A stretch of 36,866 bases of DNA from Streptomyces aurantiacus. GTDB lineage: Bacteria > Actinomycetota > Actinomycetes > Streptomycetales > Streptomycetaceae. Under the pieces are notes generated by a model. The model did no database searches and was not told where the DNA came from. It saw only the letters and a program-made list of their open reading frames with translations. Both the position numbers and the translations under genes were made by a program. The stretch is from contig NZ_LIPP01000192.1 of assembly GCF_001418335.1 (NCBI RefSeq), positions 1 to 36,866 of the forward strand, given 5' to 3'. This document shows, piece after piece, positions 1 through 8,222 of this stretch (position 1 is its first letter; every line of letters begins with the position of its first letter).

Positions 1-12
1 AGACAAAAGACT

Positions 13-60
13 GCGCAGGCCCCCGCGCCTATAGGTACCTAGGGGCGCGGGGAACTGCGC
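13..60 (-). terminator. Hairpin downstream of pgl
   Basis: Imperfect inverted repeat. The left arm (13-33, GCGCAG then a CCCCGCGCC core) pairs with the right arm (40-60, GGGGCGCGGGGAACTGCGC) around a short AT-containing loop. It lies about 50 nt past the pgl stop, so it probably ends the pentose-phosphate transcript. The right arm is a core copy of the dispersed repeat found again near 8150, 8550 and 24761-24888. Confidence 0.55.
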
Positions 61-69
61 AACGGGGGT

Positions 70-88
70 TCGGGGGCGGAGCCCCCGA
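70..88. terminator. Short GC hairpin, 8-bp stem
   Basis: TCGGGGGC, loop GGA, GCCCCCGA: a perfect 8-bp stem with a 3-nt loop, 23 nt beyond the pgl stop codon. The same stem with loop TCC occurs at the other end of the window (36773-36791). It is probably a factor-independent terminator or 3' end stabiliser for pgl. Confidence 0.6.
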
Positions 89-110
89 GGCGGTGACCGG
101 GGCCCACCTG

Positions 111-893
111 TCAGGGGGAAGCCGGCGGGTACAGCGAGCGCGGCAACGCGGACGCCGCCGCCGCGTCCAGCAGCCACAGCGTGCGGGACCGGCCGTAGGC
201 TCCCGACGCCGGCGCCTGAATCTCACCCGCGCCGGACAGCGCGATCGCCGCGGCCTGCGCCTTGTCCTCTCCCGCCGCGAGCAGCCATACCTCCCGCGCC
301 GCCCGGATCGCGGGCAGCGTGAGCGTGACCCGGACCGGCGGCGGCTTGGGTGCACCGTGCACGCCCACCACCGTCCGTTCCGTCTCGCGGACCGCAGGCA
401 GTTCGGGGAAGAGCGACGCCACATGGGTGTCAGGACCGACCCCCAGCATCAGCACGTCGAAGGACGGGACGGGGACGTGGGTCTCCGGCCCGGCCGCCTC
501 GGCGAGTTCGGCGGCGTAGGCCTCCGCCGCCGCGTCCGCGTCCGAGCCCCAGGGGCCGTCCGACGCGGGCATGGCGTGCACGCGCTTCGGATCCAGCGGC
601 ACCGAGTCGAGGAGCGCCTCCCGGGCCTGGGTGACATTGCGCTCGGGGTCGCCCTCGGACAGGAACCGCTCGTCGCCCCACCACAGGTCGAGCCGGCTCC
701 AGTCGACGGCGTCCCGGGCGGGCGCCGCCGCGAGCGCCGCGAGCAGGCCGTTGCCGTTGCGGCCACCGGTCAGTACGACCGAGGCGTAACCGCGTGAGGC
801 CTGCGCGTCCACGACCTTCGTGATCAGCCGGGCCGCGGCGGCCTGCGCCATCAGCTCCTTGTCGCGGTGGACGACCAGCTGGGGAGTGCTCAC
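111..893 (-). CDS. pgl: 6-phosphogluconolactonase
   Basis: Hydrolyses 6-phosphogluconolactone to 6-phosphogluconate in the cytosol, the second step of the oxidative pentose-phosphate pathway. The protein is 260 aa, the usual length for the SugarP_isomerase/DevB family. A phosphate-binding TGG segment lies near residues 42-44, the family motif WGDERF at about 72-77, and a Gly-rich LMLGVGPDTHVASLFP stretch in the C-terminal half. The start is GTG at 893, chosen because it overlaps the opcA stop (GTGA, 890-893), the same coupling as the upstream pair. The reading frame stays open upstream inside opcA, but that part is antisense-like and not plausible. It is the last gene of the tkt-tal-zwf-opcA-pgl operon and is followed by two hairpins. 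Identity is confident from the motifs and the context. Confidence 0.96.
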   Translation of the reverse strand: MSTPQLVVHRDKELMAQAAAARLITKVVDAQASRGYASVVLTGGRNGNGLLAALAAAPARDAVDWSRLDLWWGDERFLSEGDPERNVTQAREALLDSVPLDPKRVHAMPASDGPWGSDADAAAEAYAAELAEAAGPETHVPVPSFDVLMLGVGPDTHVASLFPELPAVRETERTVVGVHGAPKPPPVRVTLTLPAIRAAREVWLLAAGEDKAQAAAIALSGAGEIQAPASGAYGRSRTLWLLDAAAASALPRSLYPPASP

Positions 894-1978
894 TGCGGGT
901 CCGCCTTCTTGACCGGGGGCATCTGGGCGGGAGTCGGACGCGGGGTGTCGCCGTCCCCCGCCGGGGCCGGGGCCGGGGACTCGTGCACCGGGCGGACCGG
1001 GAGCGACCCCGGAGTCCAGGTGGACGCCTCGGCCCGCTGCGAGGCCGACTGTATGCCGCCCAGCCGGTCCACCCCGAACCGCAGTGCGGACGCGTACGTG
1101 TCGTCCGGGTCGAGCCTGCGCAGCTCCTCCGCAAGCAGCTCGGACGTCTCGCGGCGCTTGAGTGCCACCGCCCGGTCCGGCTGGCCGGGCAGTGCCAGGG
1201 TGGCCATCGCCCCGTCCGACCGGTGCAGGGTGATGGGGCCGCCGGTCGTCTCCAGGCGTACCTGGGTCAGGCCGGGACCCGCGGAGACGGCACGCCGCAC
1301 GTGTACGTGGAGGCGGTCGGCGAGCCACATGGCGAGGAGTTCGACGCTCGGGTTGGCCTCCTCGCCCGCCACCTCGACGGAGACGACCTCGCAGTCGACC
1401 TGGTCGAGGGCGGCGGCCAGCATCGAGCGCCACGGAGTGATCCGGGCCCACGCCAGGTCGGTGTCGCCCGGCGCGTAGCTCTCGGCGCGGGTCCGCAGGT
1501 CCTCGACGGGCTTCTCCGCCGCGTAGCCGTCGGTGACCCGGCGCTGGCCGAGCGCGCCCAGCGGGTCGCCCGCCGGGTCACGGGGCGCGTCCACCGACCA
1601 CCAGACCACCACCGGCGCGTCCGGCAGCAGGAGCGGCAGGACGACGGACTGGGCGTGGTCCGACACCTCGCCGTACAGCCGCAGGACGACCGTCTCACCG
1701 GTGCCCGCGTCCGCGCCGACCCGCACCTCGGCGTCCAGGCGCGACTTCGTGCGGTCGCGGGGCGAGCGCGAGACCCGCTTGATGACGACGAGGGTGCGCG
1801 AGGGGTGCTCGCGCGAGGCGTCGTTGGCGGCCTTCAGGGCGTCGTAGGCGTTCTCCTCGTCGGTGACGACGACGAGGGTGAGGACCATGCCGACGGCAGG
1901 CGTGCCGATGGCGCGGCGGGCCTGCACGAGCCCCTTGTTGATCTTGCCGGCCGTGGTGTCCGTGAGATCCATCTTCAT
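890..1978 (-). CDS. opcA: Glucose-6-phosphate dehydrogenase assembly protein OpcA
   Basis: OpcA is the actinobacterial/cyanobacterial partner of Zwf; in cyanobacteria it is needed for G6PDH assembly and redox activation. The protein has 362 aa. The N-terminus reads MKMDLTDTTAGKINKGLVQA, followed by the conserved segment GTPAVGMVLTLVVVTDEE (about residues 26-43). A proline- and acid-rich tail after about residue 335 is probably disordered. The ATG start (1976-1978) overlaps the zwf stop in an ATGA arrangement, and the stop overlaps the pgl start. Two in-frame Met codons (residues 1 and 3) are possible starts; the first preserves the 4-bp overlap. Co-translation with zwf fits a stoichiometric partner. 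No catalytic motif is visible, as expected for a non-enzymatic factor. Confidence 0.95.
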   Translation of the reverse strand: MKMDLTDTTAGKINKGLVQARRAIGTPAVGMVLTLVVVTDEENAYDALKAANDASREHPSRTLVVIKRVSRSPRDRTKSRLDAEVRVGADAGTGETVVLRLYGEVSDHAQSVVLPLLLPDAPVVVWWSVDAPRDPAGDPLGALGQRRVTDGYAAEKPVEDLRTRAESYAPGDTDLAWARITPWRSMLAAALDQVDCEVVSVEVAGEEANPSVELLAMWLADRLHVHVRRAVSAGPGLTQVRLETTGGPITLHRSDGAMATLALPGQPDRAVALKRRETSELLAEELRRLDPDDTYASALRFGVDRLGGIQSASQRAEASTWTPGSLPVRPVHESPAPAPAGDGDTPRPTPAQMPPVKKADPQ

Positions 1979-3498
1979 GGCCGACGCCAGCTCCGTCCGT
2001 CTCGCTCAAGCATTTCGTCGGCCTCGACGGGCCCCCACGTGCCTGACGGGTACTGCGCGGGCCTGCCGTGCTTGTCCCAGTACTCCTCGATCGGGTCGAG
2101 GATCTTCCAGGACAGCTCGACCTCCTCGGTGCGCGGGAAGAGGTTCGAGTCGCCCAGGAGGACGTCCAGGATGAGCCTCTCGTACGCCTCGGGGCTGGAC
2201 TCCGTGAACGACTCGCCGTACGCGAAGTCCATGGACACGTCCCGGATCTCCATGGAGGTGCCGGGCACCTTGGAGCCGAAGCGGACCGTGATGCCCTCGT
2301 CGGGCTGGACGCGGAAGACGATCGCGTTCTGGCCCAGCTCCTCCGTCGCCGTGCGGTCGAAGGGGGAGTGCGGGGCCCGCTGGAAGACGACGGCGATCTC
2401 GGTGACGCGGCGGCCCAGGCGCTTGCCGGTCCGCAGGTAGAAGGGGACGCCCGCCCAGCGGCGGTTATCCACCTCCACCTTGATCGCCGCGTAGGTGTCG
2501 GTCTTCGAGTTGGGGTCGATGCCGTCTTCCTGGAGGTAGCCGACGGCCTTCTCGCCGCCCTGCCAGCCCTCGGCGTACTGCCCGCGGACCGTGCTCTCGC
2601 CCAGGTCAGCGGGGAGCCTGACCGCGCCGAGCACCTTGGTCTTCTCGGCGGCGAGCGCGTCCGCGTCGAAGGAGGCGGGCTCCTCCATGGCCGTGAGGGC
2701 CATCAGCTGGAGCAGGTGGTTCTGGATGACGTCACGGGCGGCGCCGATGCCGTCGTAGTAGCCGGCGCGGCCCCCGATGCCGATGTCCTCGGCCATCGTG
2801 ATCTGTACGTGGTCGACGTACGACCTGTTCCAGATCGGCTCGAACATCTGGTTCGCGAAGCGCAGCGCCAGGATGTTCTGGACGGTCTCCTTGCCCAGGT
2901 AGTGGTCGATGCGGAAGACCTGGTCCGGGGCGAAGACCTCCTCGACGGTGGCGTTGAGGTCCTCGGCCGACCTGAGGTCGTGGCCGAAGGGCTTCTCGAT
3001 GACCGCGCGCCGCCAGGAGCCGCTCGACTGGTCGGCGAGGCCGTGCTTCTTGAGCTGCTGGATGACCACGGGGAACGCGCCCGGCGGTACGGACAGGTAG
3101 AAGGCGAAGTTGCCGCCCGTGCCCTGTGCCTTGTCCAGTTCCCCGATCGTGTCGCGCAGCCGCTCGAACGCGTCGTCGTCGTCGAAGGTGCCCTGGACGA
3201 AGCGCATCCCCTGGACGAGCTGCTGCCAGACCTCCTCACGGAACGGCGTGCGGGCGTGTTCCTTGACGGCGTCGTGGACCTCCTGGGCGAAGTCCTCGTT
3301 GGCCCACTCGCGGCGCGCGAAGCCGACGAGGGAGAAGCCCGGCGGCAGCAGGCCGCGGTTGGCAAGGTCATAAACAGCAGGCATGAGCTTTTTACGGGAC
3401 AAATCGCCCGTGACCCCGAAGATGACGAGGCCCGACGGCCCCGCGATACGCGGGAGCCGTCGGTCCGCCGGGTCACGCAGCGGATTGCTGCTTGACAA
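1975..3498 (-). CDS. zwf: Glucose-6-phosphate 1-dehydrogenase
   Basis: Oxidises glucose-6-phosphate to 6-phosphogluconolactone with NADP+, the entry step and main NADPH source of the pathway. The protein is 507 aa, normal for bacterial G6PDH. The dinucleotide-binding motif GVTGDLSRKKLMP is at residues 28-40, EKPFG at 168-172, the substrate-binding signature RIDHYLGKE at 196-204, and the probable catalytic His in QNHLLQ at about 261. The start is an unusual TTG (3496-3498), supported by a GGAGGG ribosome site at 3507-3512 and by the conserved N-terminus SSSNPLRDPADRRLP. The ribosome site lies inside the 3' end of tal, whose stop is only 4 nt upstream, so translation is probably coupled. The stop overlaps the opcA start. 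Confidence 0.97.
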   Translation of the reverse strand: MSSSNPLRDPADRRLPRIAGPSGLVIFGVTGDLSRKKLMPAVYDLANRGLLPPGFSLVGFARREWANEDFAQEVHDAVKEHARTPFREEVWQQLVQGMRFVQGTFDDDDAFERLRDTIGELDKAQGTGGNFAFYLSVPPGAFPVVIQQLKKHGLADQSSGSWRRAVIEKPFGHDLRSAEDLNATVEEVFAPDQVFRIDHYLGKETVQNILALRFANQMFEPIWNRSYVDHVQITMAEDIGIGGRAGYYDGIGAARDVIQNHLLQLMALTAMEEPASFDADALAAEKTKVLGAVRLPADLGESTVRGQYAEGWQGGEKAVGYLQEDGIDPNSKTDTYAAIKVEVDNRRWAGVPFYLRTGKRLGRRVTEIAVVFQRAPHSPFDRTATEELGQNAIVFRVQPDEGITVRFGSKVPGTSMEIRDVSMDFAYGESFTESSPEAYERLILDVLLGDSNLFPRTEEVELSWKILDPIEEYWDKHGRPAQYPSGTWGPVEADEMLERDGRSWRRP

Positions 3499-3502
3499 GA
3501 TT

Positions 3503-4621
3503 TCAGCCCTCCGAAGGGGCGAGGCGGCGGAGTTCCGCCTCGGTCGACTTGAGCAGGTCGTTCCAGGACGCCTCGAACTTCTCGACGCCCTCGTCCTCCA
3601 GGAGCTGGACCACTTCGTCGTACGAGATCCCGAGCTTTTCGACGGCGTCGATCTCGGCGCGGGCCTGGTCGTACGTACCGGCGATGGTGTTGCCGGTGAT
3701 CTTGCCGTGGTCCTCGGTGGCGACGAGCGTCGCCTCCGGCATGGTGTTCACCGTGTTCGGCGCGACCAGGTCGTCGACGTACAGGGTGTCCTTGTAGGCC
3801 GGGTCCTTGACGCCGGTCGAGGCCCACAGCGGACGCTGCTTGTTGGCCTGCTCCCGGTCCAGGGCGGCCCAGCGGTCCGAGGAGAAGACCTCCTCGTACG
3901 CCTCGTAGGCGAGCCGGGCGTTGGCGAGGCCCACCTTGCCGCGGGCGGCCTTGGCCTCGTCGGTGCCGAGGGCGTCGAGCCGCTTGTCGATCTCGGTGTC
4001 CACCCGGGACACGAAGAACGACGCCACGGAGTGGATGCCGGCCAGGTCGATCCCGGCGGCCTTGGCCTTCTCCAGGCCCGCCAGGTACGCGTCCATGACC
4101 TCGCGGTAGCGCTCAAGCGAGAAGATCAGCGTGACGTTGACGCTGATGCCCCGGCCGATCGTTTCGGTGATCGCGGGCAGGCCCGCCCTGGTCGCCGGGA
4201 TCTTGATGAGCGTGTTCGGCCGGTCGACGAGCCACGCGAGCTGCTTGGCCTCGGCGACGGTCGACTTGGTGTTGTGCGCGAGACGCGGGTCGACCTCGAT
4301 CGAGACCCGGCCGTCCTGGCCCTGTGTCGCGTCGAAGACCGGGCGCAGGATGTCGGCGGCGTCACGGACGTCCGCCGTCGTGATCATGCGGATGGCCTCT
4401 TCGACGGTGACCTTGCGGAAGGCGAGGTCCGACAGCTGCTGGTCGTAGCCGTCGCCCTGCGAGATCGCCTTCTGGAAGATCGACGGATTGGTGGTGACGC
4501 CGACGACGTGCTGCTGGTCGATCAGTTCGGCGAGGTTGCCGGACGTGATCCGCTTGCGCGACAGGTCGTCCAGCCAGATCGCGACGCCTTCCTCGGAGAG
4601 GCGCTTCAGTGCGTCTGTCAT
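3503..4621 (-). CDS. tal: Transaldolase
   Basis: Transfers a dihydroxyacetone unit from sedoheptulose-7-phosphate to glyceraldehyde-3-phosphate in the non-oxidative branch. It is a 372-aa long-form (TalB/TAL-PGI-like) enzyme. The N-terminal strand GVTTNPSIFQKAI (41-53) and DGRVSIEVDPRLAHNT (103-118) are typical. The Schiff-base Lys is K140 in NTLIKIPAT, followed by VNVTLIFS (161-168). The ATG start at 4621 has TAGGAG at 4632-4637; longer upstream readings have no ribosome site. The 47-nt gap from tkt has no evident terminator, so it lies in the tkt-initiated operon. Confidence 0.97.
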   Translation of the reverse strand: MTDALKRLSEEGVAIWLDDLSRKRITSGNLAELIDQQHVVGVTTNPSIFQKAISQGDGYDQQLSDLAFRKVTVEEAIRMITTADVRDAADILRPVFDATQGQDGRVSIEVDPRLAHNTKSTVAEAKQLAWLVDRPNTLIKIPATRAGLPAITETIGRGISVNVTLIFSLERYREVMDAYLAGLEKAKAAGIDLAGIHSVASFFVSRVDTEIDKRLDALGTDEAKAARGKVGLANARLAYEAYEEVFSSDRWAALDREQANKQRPLWASTGVKDPAYKDTLYVDDLVAPNTVNTMPEATLVATEDHGKITGNTIAGTYDQARAEIDAVEKLGISYDEVVQLLEDEGVEKFEASWNDLLKSTEAELRRLAPSEG

Positions 4622-4668
4622 GGAAAATGCATCTCCTACGTGTCGTGTGTCAGCGTGAGCTGTCAGCG

Positions 4669-6771
4669 TCAGCGCTGGGCTGCGGCGATCGATTCCTTGG
4701 CTACGTTCGCGACGTTCTCGGCAGTGAAGCCGAACTCCTGGAAGAGGACCTTGCCGTCGGCCGAAGCGCCGAAGTGCTCCAGGGAAACGATGCGGCCCGC
4801 GTCCCCGACGAAACGGTGCCAGGTCAGACCGATACCGGCCTCGACCGCGACACGCGCCTTGACGGACGGGGGAAGCACCGAGTCCCGGTACCCCTGGTCC
4901 TGCTCGTCGAACCACTCCACACACGGCATGGACACGACCCGGGTCGGGGTGCCCGCGGCCTGCAGCCGCTCACGTGCCTCGACGGCCACGTGCACCTCGG
5001 AACCGGTCGCGACGAGGATGACCTCGGGCGCCGTGCTCTGTCCTTCGGGCCCTTCGGCCTCGAAGAGCACGTAACCGCCCTTGGCGGCGTCCTCGTCGGC
5101 CGCGTACGTGGGAACACCCTGCCGGGTCAGCGCGAGGCCGTGCGGAGCGCCCTTGCCGAAGACCTTGGTGTAGCGCCGCAGGATCTCGCGCCACGCGATC
5201 GTCGTCTCGTTGGCGTCGGCCGGGCGCACCACGTTCAGCCCGGGGATGGCGCGCAGCGAGGCCAGGTGCTCGACCGGCTGATGGGTGGGGCCGTCCTCGC
5301 CGAGACCGACGGAGTCGTGCGTCCACACGTACGTCACCGGCAGGTGCATCAGCGCGGACAGGCGGACGGCGTTGCGCATGTAGTCGGAGAACACCAGGAA
5401 GGTGCCGCCGTAGATGCGGGTGTTGCCGTGCAGCGCGATGCCGTTCATCTCCGCGGCCATGGAGTGCTCACGGATACCGAAGTGGATCGTGCGGCCGTAC
5501 GGGTCCGCCTCCGGCAGCGGATTGTCCGCCGGGAGGAACGACGACGTCTTGTCGATCGTCGTGTTGTTCGAGCCCGCGAGGTCGGCGGAGCCGCCCCACA
5601 GCTCGGGAATGACCGCACCGAGCGACTGGAGCACCTTGCCGGACGCGGCACGCGTGGCGACGCCCTTGCCCGTCTCGAAGACCGGGAGCTTCTCCTCCCA
5701 GCCGGCCGGCAGTTCGCCCGCGGCGATACGGTCGAACTCGGCGGCGCGCTCCGGGTTGGCGGTCCGCCACGCGGCGAAGCCCTTCTCCCACTCGGCCTTG
5801 GCCTCACGGCCGCGGTCGAGCGCCTTACGCGCGTGCGCCAGCACCTCGTCGGCGACCTCGAAGGACTTCTCCGGGTCGAAGCCGAGGACCCGCTTGGTGG
5901 CCGCGACCTCGTCGGCGCCGAGCGCCGAGCCGTGCGCGGCCTCGGTGTTCTGCGCGTGCGGGGCGGGCCAGGCGATGATCGAGCGCATCGCGATGAACGA
6001 CGGCTTGTCCGTGACCGCCTTCGCCGCCTCGATCGCCGCGTACAGGGCGGCCGGGTCGAGGTCGCCGTTCTCCTGCGGCGCCACGCGCTGCACGTGCCAG
6101 CCGTACGCCTCGTACCGCTTCACGGTGTCTTCGGAGACGGCGGTCTCGGTGTCGCCCTCGATCGAGATGTGGTTGTCGTCCCACAGCAGGACCAGGTTGC
6201 CGAGCTTCTGGTGGCCCGCCATCGAGGACGCCTCGCCGGAGATGCCCTCCTGGAGGCAGCCGTCACCGGCGATCGCGAAGACGAAGTGGTCGAACGGGGA
6301 GGCGCCGAGGGCAGCCTCCGGGTCGAACAGACCGCGCTCGTAGCGGGCGGCCATCGCCATGCCCACCGCGTTGGCGACACCCTGGCCGAGCGGCCCGGTC
6401 GTCGTCTCCACGCCGCGGGTGTGCCCGTACTCGGGGTGCCCCGGAGTCCGGGACCCCCACGTCCTGAAGGACTTCAGGTCGTCCAGCTCCAGGCCGAAGC
6501 CGGCCAGGTACAGCTGGGTGTAGAGAGTCAGGGACGAATGGCCCGCGGACAGCACGAAGCGGTCGCGGCCGGTCCAGTCGGGGTCCGCCGGGTCGTGCCG
6601 CATCACCTTCTGGAAGAGGGTGTAGGCGGCGGGTGCCAGACTCATCGCGGTACCCGGATGGCCGTTACCGACCTTCTGTACGGCGTCGGCGGCCAGGACG
6701 CGGGCGGTGTCGACCGCACGCTGGTCCAATTCGGTCCACTCAAGGTCTGTTGTGGTCGGCTTGGTGCTCAC
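4669..6771 (-). CDS. tkt: Transketolase
   Basis: Thiamine-diphosphate enzyme of 700 aa that exchanges two-carbon ketol units between pentose, triose, hexose and heptose phosphates. Family landmarks: NGHPG at 36-40, FVLSAGHSS at 72-80, GPLGQG at 126-131, the ThDP/Mg motif beginning GDGCLQEG at 169 and ending with Asn200, then EHSMAAEMNG and WTHDSVGLGEDGPTHQPVEHL in the pyrimidine-binding domain. The start is GTG at 6771, with AGGAG at 6784-6788. It is the first gene of the five-gene pentose-phosphate operon and is divergent from ctaB across 361 bp. This ctaB/tkt divergence is, from general knowledge, conserved in streptomycetes. Confidence 0.97.
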   Translation of the reverse strand: MSTKPTTTDLEWTELDQRAVDTARVLAADAVQKVGNGHPGTAMSLAPAAYTLFQKVMRHDPADPDWTGRDRFVLSAGHSSLTLYTQLYLAGFGLELDDLKSFRTWGSRTPGHPEYGHTRGVETTTGPLGQGVANAVGMAMAARYERGLFDPEAALGASPFDHFVFAIAGDGCLQEGISGEASSMAGHQKLGNLVLLWDDNHISIEGDTETAVSEDTVKRYEAYGWHVQRVAPQENGDLDPAALYAAIEAAKAVTDKPSFIAMRSIIAWPAPHAQNTEAAHGSALGADEVAATKRVLGFDPEKSFEVADEVLAHARKALDRGREAKAEWEKGFAAWRTANPERAAEFDRIAAGELPAGWEEKLPVFETGKGVATRAASGKVLQSLGAVIPELWGGSADLAGSNNTTIDKTSSFLPADNPLPEADPYGRTIHFGIREHSMAAEMNGIALHGNTRIYGGTFLVFSDYMRNAVRLSALMHLPVTYVWTHDSVGLGEDGPTHQPVEHLASLRAIPGLNVVRPADANETTIAWREILRRYTKVFGKGAPHGLALTRQGVPTYAADEDAAKGGYVLFEAEGPEGQSTAPEVILVATGSEVHVAVEARERLQAAGTPTRVVSMPCVEWFDEQDQGYRDSVLPPSVKARVAVEAGIGLTWHRFVGDAGRIVSLEHFGASADGKVLFQEFGFTAENVANVAKESIAAAQR

Positions 6772-7132
6772 CCTGGGTCAGGGCTCCTCTCCACATATTG
6801 CACATGTCGAATGCCGGTGCACGCGGCGCCCACCGGCTCGCTGTCGAGCCTACCCCCGTGGGAACGCGCATTAATTCGAGTCATTCCAGACTGCCGGGAC
6901 TCTCCCTCTTCCGCCTCCCGACCGGCGCGTTCCGTATGTGGCAGGTGAATACGGAACCGGTCATCCGGCTGCTCAATCCGCCGCCGATCCGTCCTTCACC
7001 GGGCCCTTTCAACACGACCCGACCCCCGCGAAGGCCGTGGTCCGGGCAACGTTTACAGTGGCGTGGTACGCGCGGGCCTTTACCGGGAGTTCACACCCGG
7101 GGCTCGCTGGGATGTCTCTGTCAGGGGTGTGC
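6772..7132. promoter_or_regulatory. Divergent tkt/ctaB promoter region
   Basis: 361 bp without a convincing gene. Toward tkt (minus) a -10-like TAGGCT lies at 6852-6847, with only an AT-rich -35 zone around 6870-6876. Toward ctaB (plus) a -10-like TACAGT lies at 7054-7059. A 9-bp perfect inverted repeat, GTTCCGTAT (6929-6937) and ATACGGAAC (6949-6957), sits between them and is the best operator candidate. A TTCACA half-site near 7090-7096 resembles half of a Rex operator but has no matching partner. An open frame runs through part of this region in phase with ctaB, but it has no ribosome site or family-like sequence. Confidence 0.5.
6929..6957. promoter_or_regulatory. Inverted repeat, candidate operator between tkt and ctaB
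   Basis: Perfect 9-bp arms GTTCCGTAT / ATACGGAAC with an 11-bp spacer, centred between the two proposed promoters. The 20-bp centre-to-centre spacing (about two helical turns) suits a dimeric regulator. I cannot assign it to a known factor. Confidence 0.4.
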
Positions 7133-8083
7133 GTGACGGCCGTTGAATCCCGTCCAGCGGGAGTAGTCGGTGGGACGAGCCAGGGCACGAACCACCGGCC
7201 GTTCGGGGCCCGGGTCAAGGCGTTCGTCGCTCTCACGAAGCCACGGATCATCGAACTGCTACTGATCACCACCGTGCCGGTGATGTTCCTCGCCCAGCAG
7301 GGTGTACCCGATCTGCAGCTGGTTCTCCTCACCTGCCTCGGCGGCTATCTCTCCGCCGGGGGCGCCAACGCGCTGAACATGTACCTCGACCGCGACATCG
7401 ACGCGCTCATGGAACGTACGTCGCAGCGCCCGCTCGTCACCGGCATGGTGAGCCCCCGTGAGTGCCTCGCCTTCGGCATCACGCTCGCCGTGGGCTCCAC
7501 TCTTCTGTTCGGTCTGACCGTCAACTGGCTGTCCGCCTGGCTCTCGCTGGGAGCCCTGCTCTTCTACGTCGTCGTCTACACGATGATCCTCAAACGGCGT
7601 ACGTCGCAGAACATCGTGTGGGGCGGTATCGCCGGCTGTCTGCCCGTTCTCATCGGCTGGTCCGCCGTCACCAATTCCATGTCGTGGGCCCCGATCATCC
7701 TCTTCCTCGTCATGTTCTTCTGGACGCCGCCGCACTACTGGCCGCTCTCCATGAAGGTGAGAGAGGACTACGCGCGCGTGGGCGTGCCGATGCTGCCGGT
7801 CGTCGCCTCCAACAAGGTCGTCGCGCGACAGATCGTCCTCTACAGCTGGGCCATGGTCCTCGTCTCCCTGCTCCTGACGCCGCTCGGCTACACGGGCTGG
7901 CTCTACACCGTCGTCGCCCTGGTGACCGGAGCGTTCTGGCTCTGGGAGGCGCACGGGTTGCAGTCCCGGGCGAAGGGGGGCGTCGTGGGCGGCAAGCTGA
8001 AGGAGATGCGGCTGTTCCACTGGTCGATCACGTATGTGTCGCTGCTGTTCGTGGCGGTGGCGGTGGACCCGTTCGTACGGTGA
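7133..8083 (+). CDS. ctaB: Protohaem IX farnesyltransferase (haem O synthase)
   Basis: UbiA-family membrane prenyltransferase that converts haem B to haem O, the precursor of haem A for cytochrome aa3 oxidase. The product is about 316 aa. The prenyl-diphosphate/Mg site is N82-x3-D86-x3-D90 in ALNMYLDRDIDALMERT. The second conserved loop, YTMILKRRTSQN, and FFWTPPHYWPLSMK are also present. About eight or nine hydrophobic helices can be read from residue 38 to the end. The start is uncertain: GTG at 7133 (VTAVES..) is preceded by AGGGG at 7123-7127; GTG 7127 and ATG 7112 are in-frame alternatives adding 2 or 7 residues. Its partner ctaA lies 2.5 kb downstream on the other strand. Confidence 0.95.
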   Translation: MTAVESRPAGVVGGTSQGTNHRPFGARVKAFVALTKPRIIELLLITTVPVMFLAQQGVPDLQLVLLTCLGGYLSAGGANALNMYLDRDIDALMERTSQRPLVTGMVSPRECLAFGITLAVGSTLLFGLTVNWLSAWLSLGALLFYVVVYTMILKRRTSQNIVWGGIAGCLPVLIGWSAVTNSMSWAPIILFLVMFFWTPPHYWPLSMKVREDYARVGVPMLPVVASNKVVARQIVLYSWAMVLVSLLLTPLGYTGWLYTVVALVTGAFWLWEAHGLQSRAKGGVVGGKLKEMRLFHWSITYVSLLFVAVAVDPFVR

Positions 8084-8143
8084 CGCTCCGCTCTTTTCGG
8101 AGAGTCGTGGGAGTTGCGGTGTGTCTTCGGGTGCCGGTCCGTC

Positions 8144-8173
8144 GTGGCTGGTCGCGCAGTTCCCCGCGCCCCT
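8144..8173 (+). repeat. Dispersed GC-rich repeat, left copy flanking 8223-8546
   Basis: 30-nt element beginning GTGGCTGGTCGCGCAG and ending CCCGCGCCCCT. It is exactly inverted at 8545-8574. The core GCGCAGTTCCCCGCGCCCCT recurs elsewhere in the window (41-60, 24761-24888). Downstream of ctaB, a weak CTCCG/CGGAG stem with a T-rich loop (8086-8102) may help end that transcript. Confidence 0.8.
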
Positions 8174-8210
8174 GACGGGGCCCGGCGTCGGCCTTCTGTT
8201 TACCCGTCGG

Positions 8211-8216
8211 TAGCAT
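8211..8216 (+). promoter_or_regulatory. -10 element, leaderless start of the 107-aa gene
   Basis: TAGCAT followed by 6 nt and then ATG (8223). This spacing puts the transcription start at or next to the ATG, and no ribosome site precedes the ATG. The -35 region is poor. Confidence 0.5.
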
Positions 8217-8222
8217 CTTGGT

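Noticed and set aside
111..1451. 446-residue reading continuing pgl upstream
   Set aside because: It runs inside opcA on the same strand in another frame with Arg/Gly/Pro-rich shadow sequence. The GTG at 893 overlapping the opcA stop gives a normal 260-aa enzyme.
4609..6948. 779-codon open frame on the plus strand opposite tkt
   Set aside because: Antisense shadow of transketolase; the real protein has all ThDP motifs and the plus frame has none.
7086..7100. Rex operator upstream of ctaB
   Set aside because: Only the TTCACA half is present; the other arm matches poorly (about 9/16 overall).
6938..7132. Long N-terminal extension of CtaB reading from 6938
   Set aside because: The frame is open, but there is no ribosome site, the residues are Pro/Arg-rich with no family similarity, and it overlaps the inverted repeat and the -10. 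The protein clearly begins at or near 7112-7133.
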